Assembly: GCF_030812415.1 (NCBI RefSeq)
Contig: NZ_JAUSST010000007.1
Location: forward strand, 248,001 to 312,000
Length of the DNA stretch: 64,000 bases
DNA from: Paenibacillus harenae
GTDB lineage: Bacteria > Bacillota > Bacilli > Paenibacillales > Paenibacillaceae
Reading direction: 5' to 3'
Below the pieces are notes generated by a model. The model did no database searches and had not been told where the DNA came from. It saw nothing but the letters and a program-made list of their open reading frames with translations. Every line of letters begins with the position of its first letter. Positions within the stretch are counted from its first letter, which is position 1. This document shows, one piece after another, positions 26,085 to 35,170 of this stretch. The position numbers were made by a program, and so were the translations under genes.

Positions 26085-27653
26085 TCACTTCTTTTGCCGC
26101 TGCGCATATACCTTGTTGGCTTCGTCCGTCAATTCTTGACCTCCGGATATCAGCCAATTCGCCTTAAAATCGTCGAATCCTTTATCCGTATCCTCTTTGC
26201 CGATGATGGCCTTAATCAAATAATTGTCCATCAGAGTCTGCAAACTCGCCCAATATTTCGCCTTGGCGGTCAATACGGTCGGGCCAATAATGTCCCTGAG
26301 CGGCTCGTAACCGCTATCCAGCTTCGCCTTCAGATTCAATGATTCGCTGGTCGTGTTATATTTCAGCATGGAAGTATCAACATTGTAGAGTGGGTTGTAG
26401 AAGCTGCCGGCGCCGGCTTTTGAGGCCTCCGGTTTAGGCCTTGCGACGACAAAGTCGCCGTTCATCTCGTAGTTGACGCCCTTCTCTCCGTAAACCGTAA
26501 GCAGCCAGCCTTCCGGATTTGTTGCAACGTATTCGAGAATTTGCTCTATCTTGACCCGTTTCGCTTCATCTTTCTCAAGCTGCACGCCTAACAGGACAGG
26601 GGCTTGACGTGCGCCGTATGAGAGGGCATAAGATTTGCCGGCCGGTCCGATGACCGGCTTTCCGGCGATAACGTGCTGCCCCTTGTCCAAAGCGTCCTTC
26701 TTAATATATACGGAATCAGCGTCGAAGTTGCGCCAACCCATGTTATCGACCATGCCGATCTTTTGGTTGGCAAATTTTTCATTGAGCTGGCCGTTATCTG
26801 CTGTTATGAACTCCGGATCGATAAGTCCGGCTTCGAACCACTTATTCAGAAGCTTGAGTGCCGAGCGGGTTTCTTCGGTGATCCCGCCATACACAACCTT
26901 TCCGTCTGCGCCCAACTTGAACTGATACGGCGATACGCCATAAGCCGAGAATACGGAAGTAAACATTTGGATCGGGAGCTTGCCTCGGCCCGACATGCCG
27001 TACGTATCCTTCCTGCCGTTGCCGTCCGGGTCGTTGTTCACAAATTTGATGAGCACATCCTCCAGCCCCGCGAGCGTCTTCGGAGGCTCGTTGTAGCCGA
27101 TTTTCTTCAACCATGCTTCATTATAACCGGGGATCATGCCTGAATTGCCGGTAGGCCATACCTTTGGGATTCCCCAGTTCCTTCCATTATAGAAACCGGC
27201 ATTCCATGCGCCGGCGTCAAACGATTCCAGTGCTTTCGAATAATTCGGCATATTTTTTCTGATTTCATCCGGGGAAATGCTGGCAATGATGCCCTGATCC
27301 GCCCATGTGGCTAAATCGATCTCGTTCGCATCGATTGGGAAAATATCGGGAATTTGACCGGAAGCAAGCAGGACATTGAATTTATCCTTCCATCCCTGCC
27401 GTTCCAATTTGACATTTTTGATTTTGACGTTGAATTTCTGCTCCAGCTGTTTCTGCACATAGTTGTCGTCAGCTTCAGGAGCATTGAAGTTGTTCGCCCA
27501 TGTAATCTCGATCCGTTTGTCGTCGGCCTCAGGCTTCACAGTTTCAACAAACGACCCCGGCTTGCCGCAACCGACCGCGACGAACGTCATCGACAAGACA
27601 ATGCCTGTCAAACCCAGCAAAGTTTTTTTTCTTTGTTTCTTTCTTTGATTCAT
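26085..27653 (-). CDS. Sugar ABC importer solute-binding lipoprotein, without permeases nearby
   Basis: A 522-residue YtcQ-like receptor. A very basic start (MNQRKKQRKK), hydrophobic segment and lipobox VAVGC near 25-29 mark a lipoprotein. GGGAGG is eight bases from the ATG. The neighbour upstream on the same strand is a membrane AraC regulator, but no permease or ATPase is present, so it must serve permeases encoded elsewhere or act as a co-receptor for the regulator. Which is true cannot be read from the sequence. Confidence 0.9.
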   Translation of the reverse strand: MNQRKKQRKKTLLGLTGIVLSMTFVAVGCGKPGSFVETVKPEADDKRIEITWANNFNAPEADDNYVQKQLEQKFNVKIKNVKLERQGWKDKFNVLLASGQIPDIFPIDANEIDLATWADQGIIASISPDEIRKNMPNYSKALESFDAGAWNAGFYNGRNWGIPKVWPTGNSGMIPGYNEAWLKKIGYNEPPKTLAGLEDVLIKFVNNDPDGNGRKDTYGMSGRGKLPIQMFTSVFSAYGVSPYQFKLGADGKVVYGGITEETRSALKLLNKWFEAGLIDPEFITADNGQLNEKFANQKIGMVDNMGWRNFDADSVYIKKDALDKGQHVIAGKPVIGPAGKSYALSYGARQAPVLLGVQLEKDEAKRVKIEQILEYVATNPEGWLLTVYGEKGVNYEMNGDFVVARPKPEASKAGAGSFYNPLYNVDTSMLKYNTTSESLNLKAKLDSGYEPLRDIIGPTVLTAKAKYWASLQTLMDNYLIKAIIGKEDTDKGFDDFKANWLISGGQELTDEANKVYAQRQKK

Positions 27654-27769
27654 TGGTTTGACCTCCCTCTTTTTTTTTTTGAAAGCAAGGGATTCCGATT
27701 TTTAAAGTATTCAAATACAAAAATGGAAGTAAAAGCTCAGCTGTAAACAGCTTGTCTATAGAAATCTTG

Positions 27770-29980
27770 CTAATTGGCCGCGCTCGACGTTTGTTTCGTT
27801 TGTCTGTACCGAGCCGGGGTAATACCGAATCGCGCTTTGAATTTGACATGAAAATATTGCAGGTTGCGATACCCGACAAGAGACGCGATTTCCGTGACGG
27901 ACAACTTGTCTTCCTCTTGCAGCAAGTGGGCGGCTTTTTCGAGTCTAATTCGGGTCACGTATTCGGTAAACGATTCGGTCATCACTTCGCCGAACAAGGT
28001 GGAAATGTAGGAGGGAGCGAGCGAAGCCACCTCGGAAAGAATGTTAAGCGAAAGATCTTCGTGCAAATGCTCATCGATATAGGCTTTCAGCTTGAAAATG
28101 ACCCCCGCTTGATTATGCTTGACTGAATCCCGTACATGGACCCCAATACGTTCGGAAAGGTTGCGGATCGATGCGATCGTGTCTGCCAGCGTATCTTTCT
28201 TCAACTCGTCAAACAGATTGGAAGGAGGAACGATTTGCTGCAGCTCCAGCTCAATGATCGTTTCGTACAGTGCGGATACAAGCTGGAGAAGCGCAAGCTC
28301 CACCGATTCAAGCTGTATATTCCTCTCCATCAGAACAGCAGCAAATTCATCGATTAATTCATTGACGCTCTCTACATCCCCGGCCTTAAGCGTATTCTGA
28401 AATGCACCCAGTGAAATCTGCGGCGGCTTCGGATCGAAAACGGAAATTCTCGAATGCGGAATGATGGTTTCATGACCGTACATAAACCGGTAGCGATACG
28501 CTTGGTGAGCCACTCGATAGGAAAGAGGTATTTTTTCAGCCGATTCGACCGAAGAGCCGATTCCCGCTCCAAACCGGAGCTCTCCTCTTACTTCATCCTG
28601 GAATTTGTCCAATCCCACAGCGATCACCCCGTCATCCGCCTCTGCCCGTGAATCCAGGAAAAAGATAATGGCCGCTTCCTGCGGATTCAAGCAAACAATC
28701 TCGCATGGCACGGGGAAGTCGAATTGCTCGTATCGCATTTTGAACGTCTCGCTATCGCCATCGATGAGTTGAATATGCACCACTTGATAGAGGCAATCCT
28801 GTAGAAGGCCATCCACATGTTCCAGACTGAGACTAGCGCCCATCACCAGGTTTTTCATCTCATTCTTTTTAGCCTGAGATTCCAAACTGACGATTTTTTG
28901 GTCCATGAAATTCAGCGCATTTCCGATTATCATATATTCGTTCGCATGGCCGGGGTTCAGACCCGGTTGATACAGGTTGCGAACATGCTGGATCAGCTTC
29001 TTCATCGGGAGATAGAAGCGTTTGGAAATCAGGTAGGAAACCGCAAGCCCAAACACGAGCATAAGACAGCAGGCTACGAAAATCTTGGTTTTCAATTTTT
29101 TTGTATCCAGCACAAATGAATTCATCGGCCGATCCATCGCATAGGTCCAACTGTGTTCCGACTCTTGACCGGCGAGATGCGATAATACGAATGTGCCACT
29201 TAGACTGTCGTTGATCTGTGTGACGGTCTTACCGGATCTGATGGCTTGCCTGATCAACCCGACATCTTCCGGATTCGCTCCGGTTGTTTGCAGGATCAAA
29301 TTCCCGTTTGCATCGAATATATAGAACCTCTCGAAGGAGGAGTGCATGATTTTAGAGACGGCCTGCTTCAGGTACTCCATATCGACATCAACATATAGGT
29401 ATCCTTTCGGCGATGGGCCTCTTATCCCGTACGGGAGCTTTACGATATACGTCATTGCCTGCTTTCCGTCCGGCAACGTCCGGACCATCCATCGGTTCGG
29501 AGTCATTTGCGGAAGCCCCTCAATAAAAACGAAGTCTGTGGAGTTTTCCGGATTTTCAAAGAAAAGATCGCTGGATACGACATAATTTCCTTGATGAAAA
29601 AACACGGTTATATTGGAAGCGCCTTCAATTGTTGTTTTAAAAATCTCCAGATCTTGTTGTAATGACAATACACGGTCGAGGTTTTCTGACCAACTATTAT
29701 TGAGCAAATAGTTCAAATTCGAGCTGCTCCGAGTGAGAATTGTGGTTACGGCCTTATTTTGAAGATTTTCTTCGTACTTTCGCAGCAATGTCTGTTCTAC
29801 GTAATCTTTTGCTGTAACGAGACGTCGTTGACTATCCCTGGCGATTTCGTCCACCATCATTTGATTAGCCTGCGTGTACAGGTAACCTCCTGTAAGTCCG
29901 AGCAGCACGACAGCTAATGCCGTAAACGATAAGATGAGACGGGTAAAAAAAGTATTTCTATAAAAAGGTAACGCTTTCAT
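27770..29980 (-). CDS. Membrane-anchored AraC-family regulator with extracellular sensor
   Basis: A 736-residue one-protein sensor. The ATG at 29980 has GGAGG seven bases upstream. TM1 at about 12-35, extracellular sensor, TM2 at about 285-306 (TKIFVACCLMLVFGLAVSYL), middle domain, C-terminal AraC HTH (LSEVASLAPSYISTLFGEVM; EIASLVGYRNLQYFHVKF). Sits 116 bp upstream of the orphan solute-binding gene and probably controls it. In related systems receptor and sensor may interact; that is untested here. Confidence 0.88.
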   Translation of the reverse strand: MKALPFYRNTFFTRLILSFTALAVVLLGLTGGYLYTQANQMMVDEIARDSQRRLVTAKDYVEQTLLRKYEENLQNKAVTTILTRSSSNLNYLLNNSWSENLDRVLSLQQDLEIFKTTIEGASNITVFFHQGNYVVSSDLFFENPENSTDFVFIEGLPQMTPNRWMVRTLPDGKQAMTYIVKLPYGIRGPSPKGYLYVDVDMEYLKQAVSKIMHSSFERFYIFDANGNLILQTTGANPEDVGLIRQAIRSGKTVTQINDSLSGTFVLSHLAGQESEHSWTYAMDRPMNSFVLDTKKLKTKIFVACCLMLVFGLAVSYLISKRFYLPMKKLIQHVRNLYQPGLNPGHANEYMIIGNALNFMDQKIVSLESQAKKNEMKNLVMGASLSLEHVDGLLQDCLYQVVHIQLIDGDSETFKMRYEQFDFPVPCEIVCLNPQEAAIIFFLDSRAEADDGVIAVGLDKFQDEVRGELRFGAGIGSSVESAEKIPLSYRVAHQAYRYRFMYGHETIIPHSRISVFDPKPPQISLGAFQNTLKAGDVESVNELIDEFAAVLMERNIQLESVELALLQLVSALYETIIELELQQIVPPSNLFDELKKDTLADTIASIRNLSERIGVHVRDSVKHNQAGVIFKLKAYIDEHLHEDLSLNILSEVASLAPSYISTLFGEVMTESFTEYVTRIRLEKAAHLLQEEDKLSVTEIASLVGYRNLQYFHVKFKARFGITPARYRQTKQTSSAAN

Positions 29981-30013
29981 TAGGATCCCTCCTGGCACAC
30001 ACCCTGATGACAA

Positions 30014-30321
30014 AAGTCAAGTTACTCGGATTAATTTTTCTGCAATATGGTTGTACAACCGATCCGCCGGAGCAAATGACATATGCACAACAAGTATACC
30101 GATCTTATGATTAATTTACTATTGGTCCATATGCGCAATTGTTGGAAATCAAGCGACAAGGATCCTTTTGTAAGTAATATATTGATGAATCGAATAGCCG
30201 GTCTCCTCTTTGAAAATATGGCACTATTACTCTCCATCATTGTCACCTCACTTAAATCAATCCAATTCTACTGCAAGATTTGCATTCTTTCAAACAAATT
30301 ATTGCGTATTGTTCGTCGTCC
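30014..30321. other. Spacer without supported genes
   Basis: AT-rich stretch between the AraC regulator and a doubtful small membrane protein. Short frames exist on both strands but none has a ribosome site or recognisable sequence. Confidence 0.4.
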
Positions 30322-30549
30322 TTACTTCTCGGAACTAAAACAACTATTTTGGGTGAATTCCTTGTTGCTGTAGGACTTCCAAGTTTCTACATGAGGGGTC
30401 GTACCACCAGAAGGTAAACGGCCTTTCTTTGTATTCTGAACATAGACGTAATAATAGCAAGCCAAATGCACGAAATTGACAAGCGACCATACAACAAGCC
30501 ATATGATTGAAGACGACAGGGTAGTCCAGATGCCGAACCAAGGCAGCAC
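30322..30549 (-). CDS. Possible small Trp-rich membrane protein
   Basis: Seventy-five residues beginning at a GTG with GGAGG four bases upstream. The first 38 residues form a strongly hydrophobic stretch with three Trp (WFGIWTTLSSSIIWLVVW), then a Tyr cluster and a polar tail. It lies alone in a 630-bp gap before a MerR gene. No family is recognised, and a chance frame cannot be excluded. Confidence 0.3.
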   Translation of the reverse strand: MLPWFGIWTTLSSSIIWLVVWSLVNFVHLACYYYVYVQNTKKGRLPSGGTTPHVETWKSYSNKEFTQNSCFSSEK

Positions 30550-30594
30550 GCGTCCTCCGCCGATAATTAATTTGCGGGAAACGAATCAAGTATA

Positions 30595-30625
30595 TTGACT
30601 TTGACGTAACGGTAGCCCGTATCAT
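30595..30625 (+). promoter_or_regulatory. MerR-type promoter of the MerR/DUF5946 operon
   Basis: TTGACT (30595-30600) and TATCAT (30620-30625) have a 19-bp spacer holding TTGACGTAACGGTAGCCCG, an imperfect dyad resembling sites of multidrug-type MerR proteins. It lies 21 bp before the MerR translation start and implies autoregulation. Confidence 0.6.
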
Positions 30626-30646
30626 AGTAACAAAGGGGGGGTAAAG

Positions 30647-31012
30647 ATTTATACTACCGGCCATTTAGAACGAGTGACAGGGATAACCGAAAGAACAATC
30701 TCTTATTATCATAGCTTGGGGCTTCTTTCTCTAAAGAAAAGCAAAGGGAAAAAGATGGTGACAGATGAAGATTTGGTATCTATTCTGAAAATCTTTATTA
30801 TGAAAATCACACATAAACGTTTAAAAGACATACAACTCATGAAGATAGAGTCCCTTTCCTTACCTGAATTAATGAAGGATCTTGAACACATGAACGATAG
30901 TATCTTGAGCTTGCTCCAAGGATTGGAACGATACAGTACGGAAAAAGATCAACATATTTGTTTTTCGCTGTTGCAAGAATCCGACAACTTTTTACAAAAA
31001 TATTCGAGGTAA
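30647..31012 (+). CDS. MerR-family regulator with probable AUU start
   Basis: A 122-residue MerR protein. The DNA-binding domain is complete only if translation begins at the ATT at 30647, giving IYTTGHLERVTGITERTIS; the first conventional start (GTG at 30674) would remove helix one. AAAGGGGGGG ends six bases before that ATT. The remainder is helical and has no known effector domain. It heads a four-gene rightward operon with a DUF2268 and two DUF5946 proteins; its own promoter has the long MerR spacer. Confidence 0.75.
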   Translation: MYTTGHLERVTGITERTISYYHSLGLLSLKKSKGKKMVTDEDLVSILKIFIMKITHKRLKDIQLMKIESLSLPELMKDLEHMNDSILSLLQGLERYSTEKDQHICFSLLQESDNFLQKYSR

Positions 31013-31037
31013 TCACTTGGCGAGGAGGCCGGAGTCC

Positions 31038-32102
31038 ATGCAAATTGATCTTCGTAATACGCTGACTGTACTATCCCGATTCTTTACGGAACGGACCAAC
31101 CCGAATGGACTCCTACCTAACTACTTGGAATGGGCAGAAAGTGAACATGGCATCATTACCATTTTGAATGAAGTTAGAGTAAGACAACGCTACCGGGACT
31201 TCGATATTCTGTCCGCCGCTAGAAGCGATGGCATCGACATATTGGAAGCGCAGCAGCAATATGGATTGTTCAATCCGACAAGGAGTATAGAGGCAACTAA
31301 GTGGTGCTTTGACGAATCGCAAAGACTGATGATACAGGAACGAATTAAGACAACGTTAGAAATGATGGCGAAAGCCATTCCTTCTTCTCTTTTGCCGGAG
31401 CGGTTGGTCGTTGTCATCTTACCGGCAGATTGCGCGAACGGAACTCTGATGTTGAACGGATCGGGGATAAGTTGTTATGGACGCTCCCCCGGTTATTTGT
31501 TTTTGCGCGTATGGCCAACGACCGGTAATCTGAATCGTCTCGATTATATTCTCGCCAGGAGCTTCATCCATGGCATTCGGAAAAATGCTCGAAACACGGA
31601 TTCCCCGACCTCGCTTGGGGAAGCCATGGTATTGGAGGGCCTGGCAGCTGCTTTCATAAAAAGTGTATTTTCTGATATAGAGCATCCAGGGTTAATCGGT
31701 TTTATGCCCCCGGATAACTGGGAGGAAACGCTTGCAAACGTTGCAGGATATTACAGAAAAATAAGATATGACGACGTAATGGTCAACATCTATGGTTCTC
31801 AAATCCATGCAGGCCGTATGCGGCCACCGGTTGTTGTTCCATTAACGCGAGAAGAGCTCGATTATGTTTATGAACTTATGATAGCTCAAGCGGACTGTAC
31901 GGAAGCGCACATAGTTGCCGCTTATCTTTATGGTGATCCGCTCATGGCGGCACAAGGGCATCCATCCTTCGGAGTTCCTCATCTCGCAGGTTTCGAAGTA
32001 GGCTATCATGTTGTCGAACGGTATTTACAAGCGACAGGTATTAAGGTTGCGTCGGCGTTATCCATCCCCTGGAGGGACTTCTTTAATGTTGAAAGGTTGT
32101 AG
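31038..32102 (+). CDS. DUF2268-like protein with lost zinc-protease motif
   Basis: A 354-residue protein. The ATG at 31038 has GAGGAGG nine bases upstream; an earlier in-frame TTG overlaps that site. The C-terminal half resembles DUF2268 predicted zinc proteases, but the HExxH motif reads RSFIH within LARSFIHGIRKNA, so the first His and the Glu are gone; the downstream third-ligand region LEGLAAAF is kept. It is therefore likely a non-catalytic binding or sensor protein. Begins 25 bp after the MerR gene and is followed six bases later by a DUF5946 gene. Confidence 0.65.
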   Translation: MQIDLRNTLTVLSRFFTERTNPNGLLPNYLEWAESEHGIITILNEVRVRQRYRDFDILSAARSDGIDILEAQQQYGLFNPTRSIEATKWCFDESQRLMIQERIKTTLEMMAKAIPSSLLPERLVVVILPADCANGTLMLNGSGISCYGRSPGYLFLRVWPTTGNLNRLDYILARSFIHGIRKNARNTDSPTSLGEAMVLEGLAAAFIKSVFSDIEHPGLIGFMPPDNWEETLANVAGYYRKIRYDDVMVNIYGSQIHAGRMRPPVVVPLTREELDYVYELMIAQADCTEAHIVAAYLYGDPLMAAQGHPSFGVPHLAGFEVGYHVVERYLQATGIKVASALSIPWRDFFNVERL

Positions 32103-32108
32103 AATAAA

Positions 32109-32651
32109 ATGAAAACGAACAAGAACACGACTATGTATCCAAAGCCTCATAAGGAACCATGTATGGGTTGTGGAGCCCTCTTCCCCCCTTTCAACGGCCC
32201 GATACATCGTTATATGACGTCTTCGCCGGGCTGTTGGGCGGCATTCGGTGAAATTCTTCAGCGATTCTACGGTAATGACGCTGGTGCAGATGCTCATCGC
32301 ATTAGTGTCGATGCATACGCGGTTCAGCACCCGGGAACCCCGTCTCCACAATCGATCCAATCGGTGACCGGTCACCTTATCAACTTATGCCTCATGTTCG
32401 AATACGAGGTTAGAGACCCTGCATGGAGACGCGGAATGATTCAAGCCGTGACCCGTTATTCCGACCAGTTCAATTGGCTCGAACCTCCCCCTTCACAGAA
32501 CGGTACGATTACGGTAGCCGACCTGCTGCCGATAACGGATGTCCAAGCATTGCATAAAAAATCTATCGAGTGGGCTCGTTCGTTATGGGATTCGTGGCAT
32601 GAATATCACCCGCTGATTCGCCAGTGGGCAGCTAAAATTAAAACACTTTAG
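32109..32651 (+). CDS. DUF5946 family protein
   Basis: A 180-residue cytoplasmic protein with the family hallmarks: an N-terminal CMGCGA (probable zinc knuckle half), HRYMTSSPGCWAAFGE, and the core HRISVDAYAVQHPG. The biochemical role of DUF5946 is not known. It starts six bases after the DUF2268 gene and is followed by a second, divergent DUF5946 protein, so the two may form a heteromer. Confidence 0.8.
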   Translation: MKTNKNTTMYPKPHKEPCMGCGALFPPFNGPIHRYMTSSPGCWAAFGEILQRFYGNDAGADAHRISVDAYAVQHPGTPSPQSIQSVTGHLINLCLMFEYEVRDPAWRRGMIQAVTRYSDQFNWLEPPPSQNGTITVADLLPITDVQALHKKSIEWARSLWDSWHEYHPLIRQWAAKIKTL

Positions 32652-32720
32652 TTTACGAAAAGCTTGTATGTAATGAATGTGGAATGCGGTGCTAAGGAGT
32701 TTGCTAAGGAGGTATTATAC

Positions 32721-33158
32721 ATGTCTGATACTTGCACTAAGTGCGGTGCCGTAACACACTTGGGCGAGACGTGCGAATCGATTTTCGGCGAATTTATGGC
32801 ACTCGAGTTCACAGATCCCGCTTATGGACGGGTTCATTTTCTCACTGTCGCCTGTTACATGGTTCAACATGAGGGCTACAGCGATGAGTTGTATGTCTGG
32901 GTGCAAACCGCGCTGCGAAAATACCTGGAGGAAGGCCATACTACGGAAATGATTCGCCGGGATGCCGCCCATGGCCCCGGACGCATTAAGGGAATTTCAA
33001 GGCCGGCGGATGCGAAGTCTCTTCCTAAGGTGGCCTGGTCCATGACGATCGTTGATATAGCCGCACAGATGCTGGATGCGGAAAGTTATTGCAAACTTAT
33101 TGAACGATGGGGACATACTACGCTGAAAGAGATGGGACCACTTGTGTTAAAAAGATGA
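32721..33158 (+). CDS. Second, divergent DUF5946 family protein
   Basis: A 145-residue protein starting at an ATG with AAGGAGG eight bases upstream. It has CTKCGA near the N-terminus and LTVACYMVQHEGY, which matches the core of the preceding gene (ISVDAYAVQHPG), but lacks the SPGCW segment. Both are probably derived from one duplication. Last gene of the operon, convergent with the ArsR gene 15 bp away. Function unknown. Confidence 0.7.
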   Translation: MSDTCTKCGAVTHLGETCESIFGEFMALEFTDPAYGRVHFLTVACYMVQHEGYSDELYVWVQTALRKYLEEGHTTEMIRRDAAHGPGRIKGISRPADAKSLPKVAWSMTIVDIAAQMLDAESYCKLIERWGHTTLKEMGPLVLKR

Positions 33159-33173
33159 TAAGATGGTTTATTG

Positions 33174-33773
33174 TTACGAAAGAGCTTCCCATTTGGTCCA
33201 TAATTCCGGTGGATTCAGTTCGTAAATTTCCTGTTCCCTGAACATATATTGATGCATAATAAACTCCCTGCGTATCGTTGCAAAATCGTCGTGGAAACTC
33301 TTAATGAACTCATTGATTTCCTTCTCGCTATACTTTCTGCCGAGCTCCAGCTTCGAAATCATGTGCTCGAATACAATAAGCTTCTTCTTCAGCTGAGCCG
33401 GAATGCTTTTCAATTTCCCATCGGCCACGAAGAAATTTTTGAGAACGGAGTCCTTCATCCGCTTTTGGCTGTCATCCATGTCGCTTATGCCTCCTTCGGC
33501 TGTCCGGTAAATGAGGTTTACCGCCGCATTCGCGTTATTTTTGATGAAATAATCGTTCAGGGAAAAATATATCGTGTTCTTGTCCCTGCGCTCGTTGATC
33601 AAGCTGGCTTCCCGCAGTTTCGAAGCGTGATGGGTAATGGTCGCAGGCGTTACGCCCAGCTTTCCTGCCAATAATTGACCGTTCAGCTCCCCCTCGGCAA
33701 GCAGGATCAGCATCTTGATTCTCGTAGGGTCGGCGAGTGCTTTATGGTAATTGACTACTTTATCCAGCTGTAT
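33174..33773 (-). CDS. ArsR-family regulator with C-terminal DUF2087, probable AUA start
   Basis: N-terminal ArsR winged helix (YHKALADPTRIKMLILLAEG; GVTPATITHHASKLREASLI) and C-terminal DUF2087 (PAQLKKKLIVFEHM, RKYSEKEINEFIKSFHDDFA). The family usually begins MxLDK; here that position is an ATA at 33773. AAGGGGGTGATC, a near-perfect match to the 16S tail, ends so that the ATA has normal spacing, whereas the GTG at 33782 is part of the ribosome site itself. About 199 residues. An inverted repeat at 33809 is its likely operator. Confidence 0.8.
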   Translation of the reverse strand: MQLDKVVNYHKALADPTRIKMLILLAEGELNGQLLAGKLGVTPATITHHASKLREASLINERRDKNTIYFSLNDYFIKNNANAAVNLIYRTAEGGISDMDDSQKRMKDSVLKNFFVADGKLKSIPAQLKKKLIVFEHMISKLELGRKYSEKEINEFIKSFHDDFATIRREFIMHQYMFREQEIYELNPPELWTKWEALS

Positions 33774-33808
33774 GGCGATCACCCCCTTTCATGATTAGTT
33801 ATTTATTA

Positions 33809-33828
33809 AATTAGATATTCGTCTAATT
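33809..33828. promoter_or_regulatory. Inverted repeat, likely ArsR operator
   Basis: AATTAGA and TCTAATT are perfect seven-base arms around TATTCG, 35 bp upstream of the ArsR start. Position and AT-rich arms fit an autorepressor site. Confidence 0.55.
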
Positions 33829-33940
33829 AGATGATCGTTAAATTTGATTTTATTTGAACAGGATCGATTTGTCAACTGATTATCGTAACGTGGCTTCGAT
33901 TGGGACTTCCCCCTACAGACTCGCCTATGCTGGACGTACG

Positions 33941-33972
33941 AAAAAAAAGCCTAAGCGTCAAGCGCTCAGGCT
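33941..33972 (-). terminator. Terminator surviving beside the ABC permease remnant
   Basis: Leftward, AGCCTGAGCG and CGCTTAGGCT form a ten-base stem with a five-base loop followed by a run of T. It lies just beyond the remnant at 33989 and was probably its terminator. Confidence 0.85.
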
Positions 33973-33988
33973 GATTGAACCTTATATT

Positions 33989-34078
33989 TCAAACATTAAG
34001 CCGGCTCGCCGGACGGATCAGCAGCTTGATCGTACCAGTCGTGAATTCACCAGCCAGACTGTCCCCGCCACAAAATTA
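33989..34078 (-). pseudogene. ABC-2 permease remnant, paralogue of the gene at 55026
   Basis: One short frame reads GDSLAGEFTTGTIKLLIRPA then SRLNV and a stop. The intact permease at 55026-55970 has GDSLAGEFTTGTIKLLLIRP then ASRL at the same place. Nothing else of the gene is left; upstream is a stop and downstream a terminator. Confidence 0.75.
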
Positions 34079-34402
34079 CCCACCATTTTTTCTTTTTTGA
34101 ATCTAATCTGGTAGCCCTCAATTTGCCAACCAAGATTAATGATCTCGCAATGAGTATAACCATTAATAATGCTACAAAAAAGCAATCATGAAAATCTGGC
34201 CCCTCACCCATAATTTTTTAACTTGGAACGATTTACAGGTTTATCTTACGGGCCGATAACTGACAACTTTCTGTCAGTGTTTAAAAATTATATCATTAAT
34301 ATTACCCTGCCAGTTAGCTCAACGAGGCTGCCGTTTTATGCCGGCAGCCTGTTGTAATTGAACTTTCGTACCCGTTAGCGCAATGAGAATTCGATTACTC
34401 TT
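34079..34402. other. Spacer with two hairpins
   Basis: No gene seen. CTGACA/TGTCAG arms occur near 34247-34266, and AGGCTGCCG pairs with CGGCAGCCT at about 34326-34351 without a T-run, between the remnant and the end of the ABC exporter operon. Confidence 0.35.
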
Positions 34403-35170
34403 TCAAGCTTTCTTTTTATATACCTTCATTGCAAAGAAATAGGCTACGATCAAAATCCCGACGCACCATGCAAGAGCGACCCATATATCATTGCCCACCG
34501 GCTGATCCGACAGTAGCGCACGGATGGCGTTCACGATCGAGGTCACCGGCTGGTTTTCGGCAAAGGCGCGAACGACCGACGGCATCGAATCGGTCGGCAC
34601 AAACGCCGAGCTGATAAACGGCAGGAAGATAAGCGGATAGGAAAACGCGCTTGCACCTTCTATCGTTTTTGCGGACAGTCCGGAAATCGCCGCTACCCAA
34701 GTTAAGGCCAGCGTAAACAACACGAGTATGCCGGCTACGGCAAGCCACGGCAGTATTCCCGCGGACGAACGAAAACCCATAACGAGCGCTACGAGAATGA
34801 TGACGATTACCGTTATGGCGTTGGACACCAGAGAGGTCAGCACATGCCCCCAAAGCAAGGCGGAACGTGAAATCGGCATGGTGTGAAACCGCTCGAATAT
34901 GCCCCGCTGCTTATCCATAAACAGACGGTAAGCCGTATAGGCTATTCCGCTTGCGATCGCCATAAGCAGTATGCCTGGCAACAGGTAATTCACATAGTTA
35001 TCCGTTCCGGTTTGAATGGCGCCGCCTAATACATAGACGAACAGCAGCATCATCGCAATCGGAGTGATGCAGACCGTGATGATGGTGTCCATGCTGCGGA
35101 AAATATGGCGCATGGAACGACCAAGCATAACGCTAATATCGGTGAAGAAATGATTCTTTGCCGTCTCCAT
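34403..35170 (-). CDS. ABC-2 type export permease (DrrB-like)
   Basis: Membrane subunit of a drug/antibiotic-type exporter, 255 residues with six predicted membrane segments and the ABC-2 signature region around GILLMAIASGIAYTAYRLFM. Its ATG follows the stop of the ATPase gene directly (TAAATG), so the two are coupled. Last gene of the PadR operon. Confidence 0.9.
   Translation of the reverse strand: METAKNHFFTDISVMLGRSMRHIFRSMDTIITVCITPIAMMLLFVYVLGGAIQTGTDNYVNYLLPGILLMAIASGIAYTAYRLFMDKQRGIFERFHTMPISRSALLWGHVLTSLVSNAITVIVIILVALVMGFRSSAGILPWLAVAGILVLFTLALTWVAAISGLSAKTIEGASAFSYPLIFLPFISSAFVPTDSMPSVVRAFAENQPVTSIVNAIRALLSDQPVGNDIWVALAWCVGILIVAYFFAMKVYKKKA

Noticed and set aside
30083..30373. 96-codon rightward frame before the MerR gene
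   Set aside because: No ribosome site, no family resemblance and overlap with another doubtful frame; not supported.
34247..34266. CTGACA/TGTCAG dyad as an operator
   Set aside because: Only six-base arms in a spacer full of gene debris and not placed before any intact start.
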